DNA of 64,000 bases, taken from positions 28,350,463 through 28,414,462 of the forward strand of contig NC_021671.1 in the NCBI RefSeq assembly GCF_000247815.1. Reading direction: 5' to 3'. Origin of the DNA: Ficedula albicollis. Its lineage: Eukaryota > Chordata > Aves > Passeriformes > Muscicapidae. Below the pieces are notes generated by a model. That model was given only the letters and a program-made list of their open reading frames with translations, did no database searches and was not told where the DNA came from. The position numbers and the translations under genes are program-made. Of this stretch, positions 1 through 15,182 are shown in pieces (within the stretch, counting starts at the first letter, position 1; every line of letters starts with the position of its first letter).

Positions 1-1170
1 AGGAAATGACATCAACTATTCTCAGACATCCTTACTTCCCGCCTTCCATTTTCCTGTGAAGCGCTAATGATCATCCAGAAAAAAGAAATTTAAAAATCCC
101 AAAGCGACAACAAAACAAATGTATATGACCTACAAAATCACTTTTAAAGAAGCAACTGGTTCAGGATATTAGGTTCAGGGATACTACATGTCAGCTACAG
201 GGGTGAGTAAGAAGGCATACAGACCAATTTTTGATTTTTGTTTGTATACAAATACAAAAGCATTAGCATCATCACTGAAAAACACAGTTTTCAGGCTTAA
301 GGATGATAAAAATTTATGTGAAAGAACAATTAAAGAGACTTACAGGAATACATCCCACTCACATTCTTGAATGTGTCAGGTACTCCTGAGTGGTTGGGAG
401 TGAGGTCTAGAAATACTTCCTGAAGTACATTATTTGCAATAACAAGACAAATAGCAAATTCCTTACACATTACTCAAATTGGGAAAAGGGTGAGAGTTAT
501 CTCTTAAGATAAAAGTTATAAACTTGATTGTTCCTTGCTGCTTCTTTCCTCTCCACCAAAAAAAAAGCTTTGCTTACCAGAATATACATATATACCCAGC
601 CTATTTCCCTTTATTTTTTTGATGTCTAAGGATTTCCAGAAGAAAACACTTTAACTTTGCTAAATGCTTCTCATATTTTTCATTCTACATTTGACCTCTG
701 CAATCTCATATGAATTGTCCAAGATAACCAGACAGGCATCTTATGTTCAAACCTCTCCTTTCATTTACAGCCTCATGAGAGGGAAAAAAAAAAATTAACT
801 CCCTAGGCCAGCCAGACCAACACAAAATTCTGAGCCTAGAAAGATGCAAAATGGAGTTGAGTGCACTTTTTCTAAATTGAGATTTTAAAAGCTCAGGAAA
901 GTACAAAACAAATACTGCAGAAAGAAAGGAGCACTGATGGCACATTGTTTGGAAAAAATTAATATGGGTTGCCTTGATGAAGGCATTTTCCCCTAAATAC
1001 AGACAGGTATCATGACAGTACTGTTTTTACCACTAATGTTTTTAAAATTGGAAGAAGCATCCTATTCATCCTCTCCTCTCCCCTCAAGAAAGTATCTTTG
1101 GAATATTAAACAAACCTAGTAAGCAGAGAAACAGAAGAGTTAACAGAACATTCATATATGTATGTGTTAC
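1..1170 (-). other. RASA3: RASA3 intron 2 (part)
   Basis: AT-rich noncoding DNA between RASA3 exon 2 and exon 3; exon 3 must lie to the left of the window. The donor on the minus strand is the GT at 1169-1170, read as TTTATG|gtaacac. The open frames here are short and show no family resemblance. I see no repeat or RNA gene. Confidence 0.85.
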
Positions 1171-1288
1171 CATAAAGACTTCTCCACTATTTTGGTCCTG
1201 AAAACCTCCTCCTGGTCCAGGTTTACAGTACAGTAGCAATCCCTCATCTTGTTTGGCCCCGGATACGTAGGAAGATTTTTGGCTTCAC
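1171..1288 (-). CDS. RASA3: RASA3 exon 2 (start of first C2 domain)
   Basis: RASA3 (GAP1-IP4BP) is a Ras/Rap GTPase-activating protein that works at the inner face of the plasma membrane. Its order is C2A, C2B, RasGAP, PH and Btk motif. This 118-bp minus-strand exon has acceptor cttgtctttag before 1288 and donor gtaacac after 1171. It encodes 38 full codons between split codons, starting [16 protein letters not shown] and later including [17 protein letters not shown], equal to about residues 19-58 in C2A. The words [13 protein letters not shown] and TKIVEKSL fit RASA3; as I recall, the paralogue RASA2 has CFCTINLDQEEVY and TQVVEKSL. The first split codon gives Gly and the last Cys, as in the known protein. 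The frame is intact. It is the only RASA3 coding exon visible; the neighbouring CFAP97D2-like exons to the right support the assignment by gene order. Confidence 0.96.
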
Positions 1289-3083
1289 CTAAAGACAAGA
1301 AAGAAAAAATCCAGAAAGATTACGTATTAAAACGTTATCCATGAATTAGTCACCTATCAACTAATGCAGTGTCAGCAACACGGCTAAGGCAAAGTATTAT
1401 ATTTTCCTTCTCAGATGTGAAGTCTCTATTAAACTTTGCAGCAGTCTCCTGCTTTCAACACAGCAGATCCTGACAGTCACAAGGTTTAGAGCTCAGCTAA
1501 GAACTCAGCTGTCTGCTCTATCCAATTTATTCCCATGTATTTGGATGTAGACTATCTCCTTCCATACAATGTTTAGGTTTTGATCAATGCTCCCCTAAGA
1601 CATCAAAAACACCACACAACATAGCAATCAACCTTTTCAATACAGCCCACTGATTTTATCCTAAAGCCATTACCAGAACACAGCAAACTGTGCAGATCAC
1701 AGCTCCACCATTCACCACGGATGTGGAGATGGAAAACAGTCACTTTAGTTACAGCCAAAAGCCTTAGATCACAAGCTGGACTTCAAAGCACTCTGATGGG
1801 ATAATTAGCACTTGTGAAACTGCCTAAGGTCCTTACACAAAGGTACTAGGCAAGTCATGAATATTCTTCACAATAAACATTTGTTTCAAAACTACAGCAA
1901 GAAGTATGGATAATTAACAACAACAAAAAGGACAGGACTGAGGAACTCAGGCTAACCAAGAGACTACCAAACTCAAGCATATGAAACAAAAACAAAACCA
2001 CAGGTTTCCCCCCTACATAGCCATTAACAACCAAAGCTGAGCACTAAATTTCCTTGGTTGACTGATAAAAATCAAAACTCTCCAACAGGAAACTGGACAA
2101 TGCCCCTCATAATTTTGCTAAAGTACGTATCACTATGTGGATGAGTGATTTAATTCTGAAGAAAAAGCCATGACTGAAATGTAAGTCTGCAATGCTCATG
2201 GTCTTATTTACTGTCGCTCTTCCAGTAGCCAGGGATTATTAGCACATAGCATGGGTACTAGATCATCCTCTCCTGGTAAAAATATAAGGAATAAAACTAA
2301 AACTGCACAGACCAAGGGAACACAGGCTTGTTTCCCAGTACAGAAGGAAACTCTAAATGATGGTAACAAATATAACTTTTTATCCAAACTCCGAAGCTCA
2401 GCTTAAGTGCACTTTCCTAGACACATTGTTTCCCAGTCTCCAGCTCCCAAATAGCTTCGTACTATTTAAGAGAATCGCCTTGCTTTTTTCAACACTATCT
2501 TCAGTAAAGACAGACTTTTTCCTTTTGGCAGATATGTTCCACAGCAATCTGATGCATGTGCCTGTAAATACTGAAGATGCATAGCAAGGAAGTGCTGAGA
2601 CAACCTGCACCCTTAGCTATCGAGGAAAGGCACAAAATGACACAGGACTCCATGTCCTCCTGCCTATGATCTCTTTCTGGCACACTGTTCACACAGTTTT
2701 GATAACTGACTCATGGCATGCCCTTGGAAACATCACACAACCACATTTCTCACAAATGGCTTGTATACAGGTGACTGTATGTGCATATGTTTTCTAAAGC
2801 TAACTGTGGAGCACATGTAGAGGCACTAAAAAGGGACTTGAAACTGTTGCTTCAGACAGTAATGCCTCATTTCAGAGTTCTAAATAAGTTTGTACTTTCA
2901 GCTCAGCTGATACAACTTGATAACATTCTTCCCACTTCCTTCAGAGTTGAGAGACACTGCATTAAAAAAAATGTCTCCACTAAACTGAAGGTGTAACTGG
3001 AACATCTGTTGCTCAATGTGGTGTTAAACTAAGCTGAAATGTTAGCAATAATTTAACCACAGCAGCTCCAGAAAAAAAATACA

Positions 3084-3985
3084 TAGAGGATTATTTATTG
3101 ATGGCTTGCTCATTCTGCACTAAGGTCCATCTGGCCATACTAAATCTCCAAGTTTTATTCTTGCTAGTCTGAGTTCAAGCAAGTTACAAATCAAATGCAC
3201 TACTCTCACACAGACTGAGCCTCCAAGTCTCTCTTCTCTCCCCAAGCAAATTCCTATTAATTTTTCTCCATTAAAGTCACATGAGAGCAGCCTCTTTCCT
3301 GGATAACTGGGTACAGTTCCCCAATGACACAGTGTCAACAGGAAGCGTTTCAATAGCAGACTGATAAGGAAGTCTTCCTCCAGGGCTGGCAGAACATTGT
3401 TCTCACGGTTCTTCCAAGAGAAAGACACAAAACTTTTCAAGCTCAAAATCAAACCAAAACAGTAAAACAGCTTCCCTTTTTCTCCACTCTTCCACTTCCT
3501 ACTTCAAGATTAATGCATCACATGAAACAAAATCTAGAGGATTATTTATTGATGGCTTGCTCATTCTGCACTAAGGTCTATCTGGCCATACTAAATCTCC
3601 AAGTTTTATTCTTGCTAGTCTGAGTTCAAGCAAGTTACAAATCAAATGCACTACTCTCACACAGACTGAGCCTCCAAGTCTCTCTTCTCTCCCCAAGCAA
3701 ATTCCTATTAATTTTTCTCCATTAAAGTCACATGAGAGCAGCCTCTTTCCTGGATAACTGGGTACAGTTCCCCAATGACACAGTGTCAACAGGAAGCGTT
3801 TCAATAGCAGACTGATAAGGAAGTCTTCCTCCAGGGCTGGCAGAACATTGTTCTCACGGTTCTTCCAAGAGAAAGACACAAAACTTTTCAAGCTCAAAAT
3901 CAAACCAAAACAGTAAAACAGCTTCCCTTTTTCTCCACTCTTCCACTTCCTACTTCAACATTAATGCATCACATGAAACAAAATC
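3084..3985. repeat. Tandem duplication, two copies of 451 bp
   Basis: Copy 1 is 3084-3534 and copy 2 is 3535-3985, directly abutting. I find two differences by eye: C at 3128 versus T at 3579, and G at 3508 versus C at 3959. Each copy holds the same 110-codon open frame on the minus strand (3120-3452 and 3571-3903). It resembles no family I know and is probably chance. The copies are either a very young duplication or two alleles placed in series by the assembler. Confidence 0.95.
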
Positions 3986-6900
3986 TCTATTTTCAATGTT
4001 GATTTTCATTTTTTTTTGATGGTGCACTATATTCACTTAAGCACTTCAAGGTAATAGCTATGTCAAGTACTCTGTAAGAACCACATTTTTGAAAACTCAG
4101 TTCTCTTCTTTTTCAAAGTCTTACAATAGGAAAGCCCACTATATTGAAACCTAAATGCAATGTGAAGAAAGACACCATTTAGCTCAACTAGAAAATGGCT
4201 ATCACCACCATCACAACGTTAGAAAGTGCACAGAAGGAAGATAGAGGGAGAAGACATTTTACAGTAATTTCTTTCTTCAAAATGAAAAATACCCTGAAAA
4301 ACCACTGAGACTAGAACAAGGGATTAATTGACCAACCCAATATATTAATCATGTTACTGACTTGAGTAGCTTACAAAAAAAAAATATACTGTTTCTTCCC
4401 AACACCAGCAGCCAATGGCTGTTTAGATTCCTCCAGCAATGAACAGTTGAGAAAGAAAAATTTATCAAGCTTTCAAGCATAGCTAAAGACTCAGCTCTCT
4501 AGCCAGACATTTTAAGTCAACAAATGCGCTCTGTTAGAGCTTCGGTTGCTCTTTAGATTCCTCCAAGACAAAAAATTTCTCTCTGTGGCACCGTTTTGCC
4601 ATCTACAATGAAGCTGAACAATGTGATCAGTATTCTTTTTGATTTGCTACCAGCAGAATGAAAAAAAAGGAAGGCCCTGAATAAATGATACAGTCATGCA
4701 CCAGTTCCATTTTCTAAAAAAACACAGCTGATGAGATCATTTATTTCAGGAAAGAATTTAATCACTTAACCCATCTGTGTAGAAGAGGCTTCTTCATCAA
4801 CTGCATTTTCAAAAGCCAACTCCCTTTTTTTCTTCCCTCTTTATGTGTGTGAAGTACCTGTACACTAGAGAACTTGGAGAGGGCTTGCAGAAGAAAGGTC
4901 AACACACTTGCCTCCAAAACCTTCAGTTTTCCACTTCCACTAAGAAGAAATGGAATGTTTCTTAAGATGCCTAAGACCCTGACAATTTAGGCTACACAAG
5001 TACTTTGTTTTGGAGGATAAGGCTTCCATTTGGAGCCACAGCAGCAGAATAATCTGTTCAAGTTTGCAATAGCTTTTCCCTCTATCCCTGCACTTCTAAT
5101 GGACATGGGTCCTAATTTAACTGTGTGCCAAACTCAATTTAGCACTAAGTACTTAAACCTAGCAAAGCTGATTTTAGCTACAGGAAAGTTAACATTAGGT
5201 ATTTTGGACAAGTCTTAAAAAATAGACTGTACAATTCTGAATATGTCACTGGCTTGCTATCTTCTCCCCATTCTCCTCATAGAATTACTACAGGGTTGCT
5301 ACAGTTCAAAAATAGACTAACACGGCAGCACACATAGCTTAGCTTGAGCCAGGCACAGGGAATGCAACAAGATGGCAAAAGATGAAGGAAAAACTCAAAA
5401 TTGTATTAAACTTATTTGCTCTTTCCAATGTTGCATATTCCTGCCCTGCTAAAACACTGGCAATAAAATGAAAGCAAGTAAAAAAAAACTCTTCTGCACA
5501 TATGGCAAGGAAGTGGACTGGAAACATAACTGGTAAGAACTAAAAAAACTTTGAAAATGCTTCTATAGGAATAAACAAATACATACATACATTTCCTTAA
5601 GGTTTTGCCACTTGATTTTTTTGAAACATCTAGTATTTTTAATTGAATTCAGATGCTTGCCATTATGTTATCTTTGCTTCTGACACATTTCCCCAGATAC
5701 AACTTTCTGAAAAGCAAAGAATGCATGACAGCCAGGTATTACATCTACCTTTTGCAACAAATTTCCTGCTTTTGTGCTGCCAAATATTGGGTCATCAGCA
5801 CACACAGATCTGCCAATCTGAATGCATTAAGGAAGATTTTGTAATGCATTAGCAGATTGATCTTGCTGTTTTCCAGTAGCAAGATATTTGACCAAGATGG
5901 CATCAGAGAATCATTTCTCAATTTGTTTCAGAAAACAAACAAGCAAACAGAAACCTACCTCCAAAAATAAATCCAATAAAAGCAGCTGAGCTTTCAGTGC
6001 CAGAGCATTTGACTTCAGGGAGCATGCTGAAAGACTTGAGTACAGAAACAAAACACCTAAAATCTGAAAAGGGCATCTTATCCAAACCCACAACAATCCA
6101 CTTTGTTTCTGCTATGTTCAGGAAAACACTCTCCAAAGAAGCTTGCAGGGAAGCATTTCAAGAACAAAAACAGAGCAGCAATGTATGTCAAGAATGAAAA
6201 GCTTCTCCTGTTCTTCTTTAAGCTCTCTATCTCAATAGAGATGCTGGAAATCTTGAAAAATTATCTCAAGCACTCCTTTCAAGTTTTCTTTCTTCTGAGA
6301 AAGCATTATTGCTTGAACATCCACAGATCAAGCAAAAACTGAAAAAGGAAAATGTATGTACACCCAGAGCTCTGATTACTATAATTTAGGCTTAAAAAGC
6401 TACTCATGCACAAAATTTAGCATACATGTAAAATATCAAAATGACAGCAAGTTTCTAATTAATACTTAATTTTACTTAAAACAGAAATACAATAGCACTC
6501 AGTGTTGATCAAAACACACAGAAATACCTAGAACTTCATGCCTATACATTGAACTGAACAGAAACAGTGGCATTTATGTTGAATGCTGAGAAAGCAGTTT
6601 ATTTTCTTGCAAATGAAACATCATATTTTTTGTAGATGAGATAGAGACTAGGGGAGGGGTATGACTGGAATACCTGAGAAAGAGAAAACAATTCCTTTTA
6701 GCATTTAAATGGTCCTAGTTGAAACACTTCCATTCACATTAGAAAACTATTTTGTTACTGGACAGCTAATGTGATAATTATAATATATCAAAGTAATGTT
6801 TGAAAGCAGAACAGATGGTTATATTTGTATATTATTCCTATAGGTAGATATACTGTGTGTATCTCTCAGAAAAGAAAGTTTGAATTCATTTTTGCCTTTG

Positions 6901-7630
6901 CAAATAGAAAATAGCAATGAAATAAAATAAAGTTTAAAAGGGAAGTTCCAAGAACCAGTTACCCAGCATGCAACTATGGAGCTATGCAAGTAGCTCAGTG
7001 CTCTTTTGTACTTTTGTAATAAAATAAATACAATAAGCACTTTCTAAGCAATACATGCCAAGTGTCAAAAATGTTCTTTTTCCTCCATGTATAATTCTCA
7101 CAGACTGAAAAAAAGACAAACATACATAAATCAAATATCTAATAAATAAAATTGATATATTAAAAAAATTGTTTCTTTTAAAACAGATGTGGCTGGAAAC
7201 ACTACTTGTCCAACAATCTCTTTGCCTCAGTCACTGGTATTTCTGTAAGCACACATGCACACGACTTTCCTCTCATGGAGAGGCAGATTGCATTAGATTT
7301 CTAAACCAGGTCACAAATAGCCATCTGGGAAGAGATTTTGATGATCTGGAAAATGAGATTTTTAGATGACCTGTTCTTAATCTAAAAGCCCTTGCTTGCC
7401 AGTCTCTTTCCACGTGAAATGGTCATCACATTTTATCAGGGAAGGCACTTCCTCAACAAAACAATACTGAAGACCCAGGCATTAGCAACAACCCCTGAGC
7501 AGCTTGATGCCATGACCTCGACACCACAGCACTGCTCCAGCAAGAAGCCATCCAGGACAGCACACTATGTTAATTACAATTTTTTAAACAAGAGTATTGT
7601 GTGGAAACCCTCTTGGCTTCAGGGCAAGAG

Positions 7631-7833
7631 CACCAACCCCAAATCTTTTGGCTTGAAACTGGAGACCAGCACCAGCTGATACCTCTATCCACAGCCTAGA
7701 GACAGGAACATTTGGAATCTTTAAAATCCCATCTGCACCAACCCCAAATCTTTTGGCTTGAAACTGGAGACCAGCACCAGCTGATACCTCTATCCACAGC
7801 CTAGAGACAGGAACATTTGGAATCTGTTAAAAT
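7631..7833. repeat. Tandem duplication, two copies of about 105 bp
   Basis: The segment starting caccaaccccaaatctttt at 7631 recurs at 7736. The copies match until about 7725 and 7830, with one base gained near ggaatctgttaaaatcc. Confidence 0.93.
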
Positions 7834-10800
7834 CCACAATCCACTTCACCAGTATACCCAGTGCCATACTACTATACTACCTCCTTTCCCCTCACATGAT
7901 TAAACTTACTCTATACCAGTTAGGAACCTTCATACAGATCCCTTTGTGACATGGGGCCTGTTGTGGGACAGCAAACAGGCCTTTCTATCCACTGTAAAAA
8001 TTGCTAAGCCTAACCAGCCACAGCCTGCATGGTGAACAGACTCAGACCTATCACTCAAGATGGCAAGTAGCCAAATTCCCTTTTTCCTATACACGTGTGA
8101 GCAGACATTCCAGTGCTCCTTTTGCAGCCCTGAAAGTCCAATAAACTGTCCAGATATCTTGCTTTATTTTTCTGGGTGTAACAGGAGCAGCTGAAGATAT
8201 ATTCACTGGAGAGCAATGAGAAGCTGCAGGCTGCCAGTCTTACTTTTCTTGTAAGAAGAATGAACAGAGAGAAGGCTCAAAAGATCTTGTCATGATCTTA
8301 AGTACTTAAGTGCTTACAGCACAAGGGCTGTTAATCAAATCCCAGGGCTGAGAGGAAAGATGCCTATAAAGCAAGTTTCATGAGAGCTGTTTGCAAAATT
8401 AAGATTTTAGTTTGTACAAGAGGAGAAGCATAATTCTCCTCGACTCTTTAATAACTGGTTGCATGCTACTTGCCAATATTGTGGTCAACAGCAGGCATCA
8501 GGTTTCTCTAAAGATCCCCTTAGAATAGTAACTTAATCCCACAAAATAAAAAATACACAGTCCAGCTGCTTTTTAACAAGACTGAAGCTATTCTGTGCAA
8601 AAGGACACTTTGAAGGTATTCTACTATTTTAAAGTAAAATACTGCCAGGAAAAAGGTGCTCTCAAGGAGTTTTCATTTAAATTTGGTTTTCTTGTGACAT
8701 TCTGGTGTTAGCATACAAGTTGCTTTGATGAGATTTTTTTTCCATATTTCTGCAGAAAAACTGATGAATTAGCTAGACTCTTTATCTGTGTTGATACAAA
8801 GTTAGACTCGGTTCCACATATATTATTTTTCAATCCAGCTTGTGTTTTGAAGATGGTACTTTGCATCAAGACACCTCATGCAACTTCTCAGCTACATTTG
8901 ATAGAGACTTGTGAGGTTTTTCTTACAGTTTCAGAACTGCAGGGACATTTGGCTGTCCTAGAGGTTGTTCTGAAACCTCTGGATTGTGACCTTTGTTTAG
9001 ATTGTGGCTTGTGCAGCTCTTGGTAGGTTTTTTGGTTTTGTTCCGAAGTGGGGCATTTGTGAGGGAGAGTTGCTTCGTCTGGTGGTAGTTGTTTTTTAAA
9101 AAAGAAAATCAGCTTCCTAAAGTTATAAAAGACCTTCTCTCAGCAAAGTTTAAGTCACTGAACATCTGTTGTGGGAGGCCATGAGGGAGAGATTCAGGCT
9201 GCAGGAGGGGCAGAGTAGCTGAGAGGAAGTAACTTTAAACAGGCTATTCCATCATGGAGCTGCACTGAGCAAACAGCAAGTAACTTCAGCTATTTTTGGA
9301 AAAACAATATGACACAGGAAATACAAGTAAATGATTTACAACATCAAACAACAAAATCCAACAAGTGTTCCCTTTTGAGAGCCTCTGTACTTTAGTATAA
9401 TTTAAGATTGTTGCTCTGTAGTAAGGAACCTAGTCATTGCTAAGGAACGAAAGCACTGTTCTCAAAAACATCAGTGTAAGCAAAAAGAAATGTCTGTGGA
9501 AATAAGTCTTTTTACTTTCATTTGTATTATTTACAGACAAAACCAAAAGTCACAAAAAATAAGAAAAAGGACAATTTTTATCTATGTACATCTCATTATT
9601 TGTAATTGTAGATCAAAAAGCAACAGTTGTGTGGAAAAAACACTGAAACACAAGCAAAGATAAAGGAGTGATCCCCTCTCTTCCAGGACACTAATCATTT
9701 CTATCCCAACAAGCAACACCATAACCTTTTAGAGTAGAGTAACATGAAAAGTTCAAATCTTCCAAAGGTTGTGTTTTGCTCAGATTAAAAATTACTAACC
9801 AAAAGCAACAACTGCTGAAAAGCCAAAGCTTTACTGGTACTGTTAAGAAACTGCAACGTTTCCTCTAATGATTCCGCTGTCCACAACGGCTCTTGCTTTA
9901 GAATCACATCTTCACCAAGCAGAGTCCTACAGGATAAAGTTTAGATCAGGCTCAGTTTGGTCCTCTGGCTCCACAGTGTTCAAACCAAAATAAAGCCTGG
10001 CTATTGAGAAACTCGGTGATTTTGAGCAATCTTGAAAAACATCTAAGATTCAGGAATTAATTGAGAAAAGAGTGTCTTCTTCTACATTCAAAGCACTCTC
10101 CCTATTACGAAATTAATCATCATAAGGGAGAGAATAATGTTTTTATTTCTCCTCAACTCGTTTTACTTCAGTCTTTCTTCAAAAACAGTGAAAATAGGTA
10201 CTTTCCTACAATGAGATCAAATTCCTTTTTCCCATTTAAATATTCCTCGCGTGTTTCTTCACACGCAACAAGCATCCTCTGCACTAAGGAACAAGATAAA
10301 AGGAAACCCTTTAAGAGAAGTGTGATCATAACCAGTTCTCAGTCTACATGCTTATCAATGGGTTTTGAATGAAAAGGGGAAATCATACCTTTCTAGCTGT
10401 AGTGTTAGGTGGCTGAAAAATGCTATGTTACAAACTCAGCTCTCAGACATTATCTAATTAACAATATCCACAGTATTTGTTTTACCTCAGTTACTGAGTC
10501 TTTATTTAAATAATACCTTTTACAGTAGAGTGAAACAAAAATCCCACTTGGACATTACTAAGGTTGGTGCCTTATATGATTATAGGTGACTTTAAAAATG
10601 TTGAATAGCTTGTATTGCACAGATGCATGACACCAGCACACAAGAATTTACGTAAGTTATGTAATTTCTTGTTGCTGGCTTGCAGTTCTGTTAATGAAGC
10701 AAAACCAACAGCATCTCCCCTCCAACATTTTAAGGTGCCTAAAAGCATTTGAGCTTGACTATCAAAGCAATCACTTGCCAGCTTGCACTGCTGTGCAGCT

Positions 10801-13800
10801 AAACTCTTAAGTCTGCAGATGCAAGTATACACTGCAACTGATCTACAAACCCATTGTTTTCTTCACAGAAAGTAAGAGGATGACATGCCTCTACTCTGAA
10901 GCCAGACTGCCTTAACTACAGCCATGACACAGTTTGGCCCAAGAATTTCTCGAAGTGGCTACTTTCAGAATATCCATACATTGACAGAAGTGGACCATCA
11001 TCATCCAAGATCCTAAACATTCCATTTACCATGTCAGCAGGCTTACTAAACAAGTATCTATATTTTTCAGAAATCTCATCAGCACAGGACTCCTGGCTCC
11101 TTGTTGAAATAAAATTTTTACTTAGAAAATACAGATGAAGATAAACTGACCTGAGTATAGGGAGGAAATGACAATTGCAGCTACCACTGCCTTAAGCCTT
11201 GGAAAGTTTTCAAATTGCAAGCTAAGAGTGCATGAGATTATTCTTAAAACAAGCTGTATAGATCTGCCCACAAATCTAATAAAGGAACTTGACTGACCAG
11301 CACTGAGCAAAATGAACTCTAAAAAAACAAACAAACATTCCCCCATCCAATTTCCCAGAGTCCCAGGTGGTGGCTGGGGGAAGAATCTTTTAAGTAAATG
11401 AAGTTCACATGCACAAACACCTAAGCATTTACTTGTTCTTGCTTGTTCATCTGCAGCCACTGGATCAGGTCCCCATCCCACAGTACATAAGACTCAACCA
11501 ACTCATCTCTGCATCAAGTGACTGCCAAAATACACAGTTATGTTGTCTTCCAGGGGAAGCTAATGCAGCAGGATTAAACAAACTTCAAAGTAACATCGGT
11601 CTGTTCTACTCCAATAGATATTTTTCACAGAAATAAGAGCAAGACTTAAAATTAAATTTTGGTTGTAGTTAATTACCTAGAGACTGAGTATTTTTCAAAT
11701 CTGGCAATGGTTTTTGGAAGCTGGGTCTCGTATCCCCTATGAGCTGCTCATCCACACCCACAAAATTCATCCAAAGCTGAATTTTAGAATATCTCTTTAG
11801 TCACCAAATGCATCTGTCTCACACAGAACGATACAAAAACTAACATTGTGATTTAGTATTTGTAACGACTGTGGGTGTATGATACCCGTGAGAATCACCT
11901 GAAAATTGGAGACAGAACAAGACCACCACAAAAACATTCACAAAAAAACCCCAAACCATCACTATTTGGACTTTCTATAGAGAATCTCATTTTCTCCCAC
12001 ACTCATCTGCACCTCCGCCTACTTCATGAGCATTTTCCTGTCAAAACATTGTTAACAACTTACAACACGAAAAATGCAGCTGTTCATAAGAACCAGAATC
12101 AAAGTTTCATGTGGATCATTAATTTATCTTTCCCTCTATTCAGGTTTTCATCTATAAACTATGACAGCATTTATAACCATTTATTTCAGCAACTTCCAAC
12201 CCTTTACCATGTCATAACCCTAATTTGCTCTCAAGGCACAAACCAGACATTGGTCCTGGGGATATTCATAAGATACAATACTTTGCACAGTTTAGGTGCC
12301 TGCATTAACATCTACTGTTGACAGACTCCTGTATAAAAGGATTTGGGCCTTAACATAACATTTTCTGAATCATAATTTGTTGTCCATTGACTAGATATGG
12401 AGCTTAGCCAGCTAACAGTTAAGTGTTCACAACCATACCGTATAAATTTCCCCCTCTCTCTTCCTACTTCTGATCTAGCCACCACACATTTTCTGCATTA
12501 GTTTGTCTTTCAAACTGCTACAATGAACCATCACCCCCTAAAATCTTCCAATACCAAGATAAAGAACTTCAAGGGCCTTCATAACAGCATATCACATAGT
12601 AGGGACTGGGAACTGCTACTCTCCCAAAGTTGTCTGAAACTTCCATTAAATCTTGGCTCCATCAAACACTTCCAGGCCCAGATAACTCAGCAAGAAAAGT
12701 TTCTGCTCCAAATACTAAAGTCTGATTCAGGTACCACAACAGTAAACCATCTATGTTAACAATTTTTTAATTTATTTTGTTATATTGTTACTGCTTTTAT
12801 AAATCTATAGGTTTCACAAAGCTCAAGCTACTATTACATTTGCAATATAGTTTCTGTTCTTAAAAGTATAATGAAAGAAGCCAAGTTTAAGCAAGATGTA
12901 TTTCAGCACACTGAGTTACTTAAAATTCACCTGCCTTATAGACAATTCTTTGCTAGTTACTATGAGTCCCAAATTTAATACACTAATTTCAGTGGGGCTC
13001 ACATAATATGTCAGTTACCATGACTATAATACATTCTTCAATATAATGATGCTGCTGAACCCAAACAGCAAGCAGTGGGGGAGCATGTAACGGGTAAGCA
13101 GGCAACAACCTGTGGTGAGATTTATTTTTTAAACAAGATTTCAAACAGTGACTAATCTGATTGCCCAGAGAAGGGGAGCATCACATGAATCCTGGCCTGA
13201 GGAACAAACCTAATGAAGAAAGCATGACTCATGGTGCAGGCAATGTGATGAGAACCAAATGCTTGATCATCCAACTTCAGTAACTATGGGAAGAGAAAAC
13301 ACATTTACTTCTTCACTCCTTAGCACAGAGTATAGATAACACAGGCACAACACTGCAGAAAAACAAGCAGGAAGTTGAATACAGTCATTTATTTACAAGC
13401 AAAGATCAAAACTACAGACTTCAGAAGTTTGTGTAGCTCTGTGCTCCAAAAATACATCACTTGATATAAGGAGCTGAGATTCTGAAGAAACGTCTGAGCC
13501 AAAATTACAATATTCCCCTGCAATTTCCACAAACATTCATATGATTAAAATTTATATTTACAGGGAAATGTATAACTTTTCCTGAACTGTCTGTAATCCT
13601 GTTGGGTTTTTATGCAAAGTATAAAGTGGGTATTAAAAATGGAAAGTGACCTACTTTCCTTTTCAAAATTATGCAAAGTGTTAATATAATGAAACTCAAC
13701 TGATGTTGGTTTTCTTTCAGTCTTCTGGTCTAGTTTACAAGTTAGTCATATCAGCTGTAGAAAATGGGGTAAAGTCACACTGACTGTGAAGTATTCATTA

Positions 13801-15182
13801 ACTGTTAAATATTTTGCATACTTTCTACTAGTGAAAAAGCAGAAATAATTTGTCTGTGCAGAAGTGAAGGAATTCAAAAACACGAACATGAGGAATATCT
13901 GGCAATTGCTCCAAAATACATTCACTAAGTTTTATTGTTATATGCATCTTCAGTTTCACAGCTCTAACACAGCACAAACCTACTCTGACTTTGCCTCAGT
14001 AGCAGGTGTCCAGCAGTAATGAGAGCTGTACCAATAAAAAAGACATTCTCTTTCTTAAAATGCTTAAGCCTACACAAATACCCATACATGACAAGGGAGG
14101 ATTAAGCTTTAAAAAGCGAAGGGTAGGTAAAGGATATTTGACAGGATGGAAGTACAAAGGCACAGCATTCCTAAACATAATGCAACACAAAAGATATACT
14201 GAAATGTAGTGTTAACCTTAACTTAGAAGCCTTATTCTGAAAACTTTGCCAAATCAAACCAAGATCCACCTCCACAGTCTTTGAGCCAACAGAGCTAGTT
14301 GGAGACAGTGGCTTGCTTTCATGACACACAGGTAAAGAAGGCACTGCAACCAAGCTTATTACTCAGCCCATCCACCAAAAAGGACAACACACATTTAAGT
14401 AAATTTAAACTCACAGTTTTGAATCACAGTTATGTGGTGCAACTACTCAGTTATCAGAAGCCCAAAATACACAAAACCTTGGTTAACTCTGTCATCAGCA
14501 CTTTACAGAATACATCAAGCAGGCAGAAAGTGATAATTTACCCACACACATCAACTTACAGTTCATCTTTTTCAGAGCCCAACAGAAGTGAGAAAATCAT
14601 GTTTTTCTTGCTGATACAGCATGTACTAGTTTTATCTCAAACTCCAAAAATAGAAAGCAATAAATCCTTTCATATTTATTGAGGATCACATGAAACTAAG
14701 CCATCACATGCAGTCAGTGTCAATAGGTATCTAAAGGCCAAACTATACATGTGCAATATCAAGTTGTCTTGAAATAATCTTCTCAAACCCCTGTGCAAAT
14801 TCATGGCTTGCAAAAGAACAGGAGACTGGAGTCAGGGAATGCTTCTGATAATCATGTGTAAAATGAAGTTGATTTCTGGATTATATCACACACTTTCACA
14901 GACTGTTAGGAAGTTCTTCACAGACATTTACAATGACCAGCTGCAGAAGTTAAAGCACGTAAATAGACGTGCCCATCCAAAGTCTATTTGTTGGATAAAA
15001 ATATTCCCTTTTTTTACCTTTTAGGGTAGAACACAAGTTACATAGAGTAGATGGACACAAATCCATGTGCACACTGTACTCATACAGTAGTGGGATGGGA
15101 ATGAATATGTCAGAAATTTGGGTATCAAAACAAACTAATGCTTCTTTGCAGAGATCACCCAAGATACAAAGTCATTCATTCA

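Noticed and set aside
3120..3903. Two identical 110-residue minus-strand frames
   Set aside because: They are the same chance frame present in both copies of a tandem duplication; no domain, splice or codon signal.
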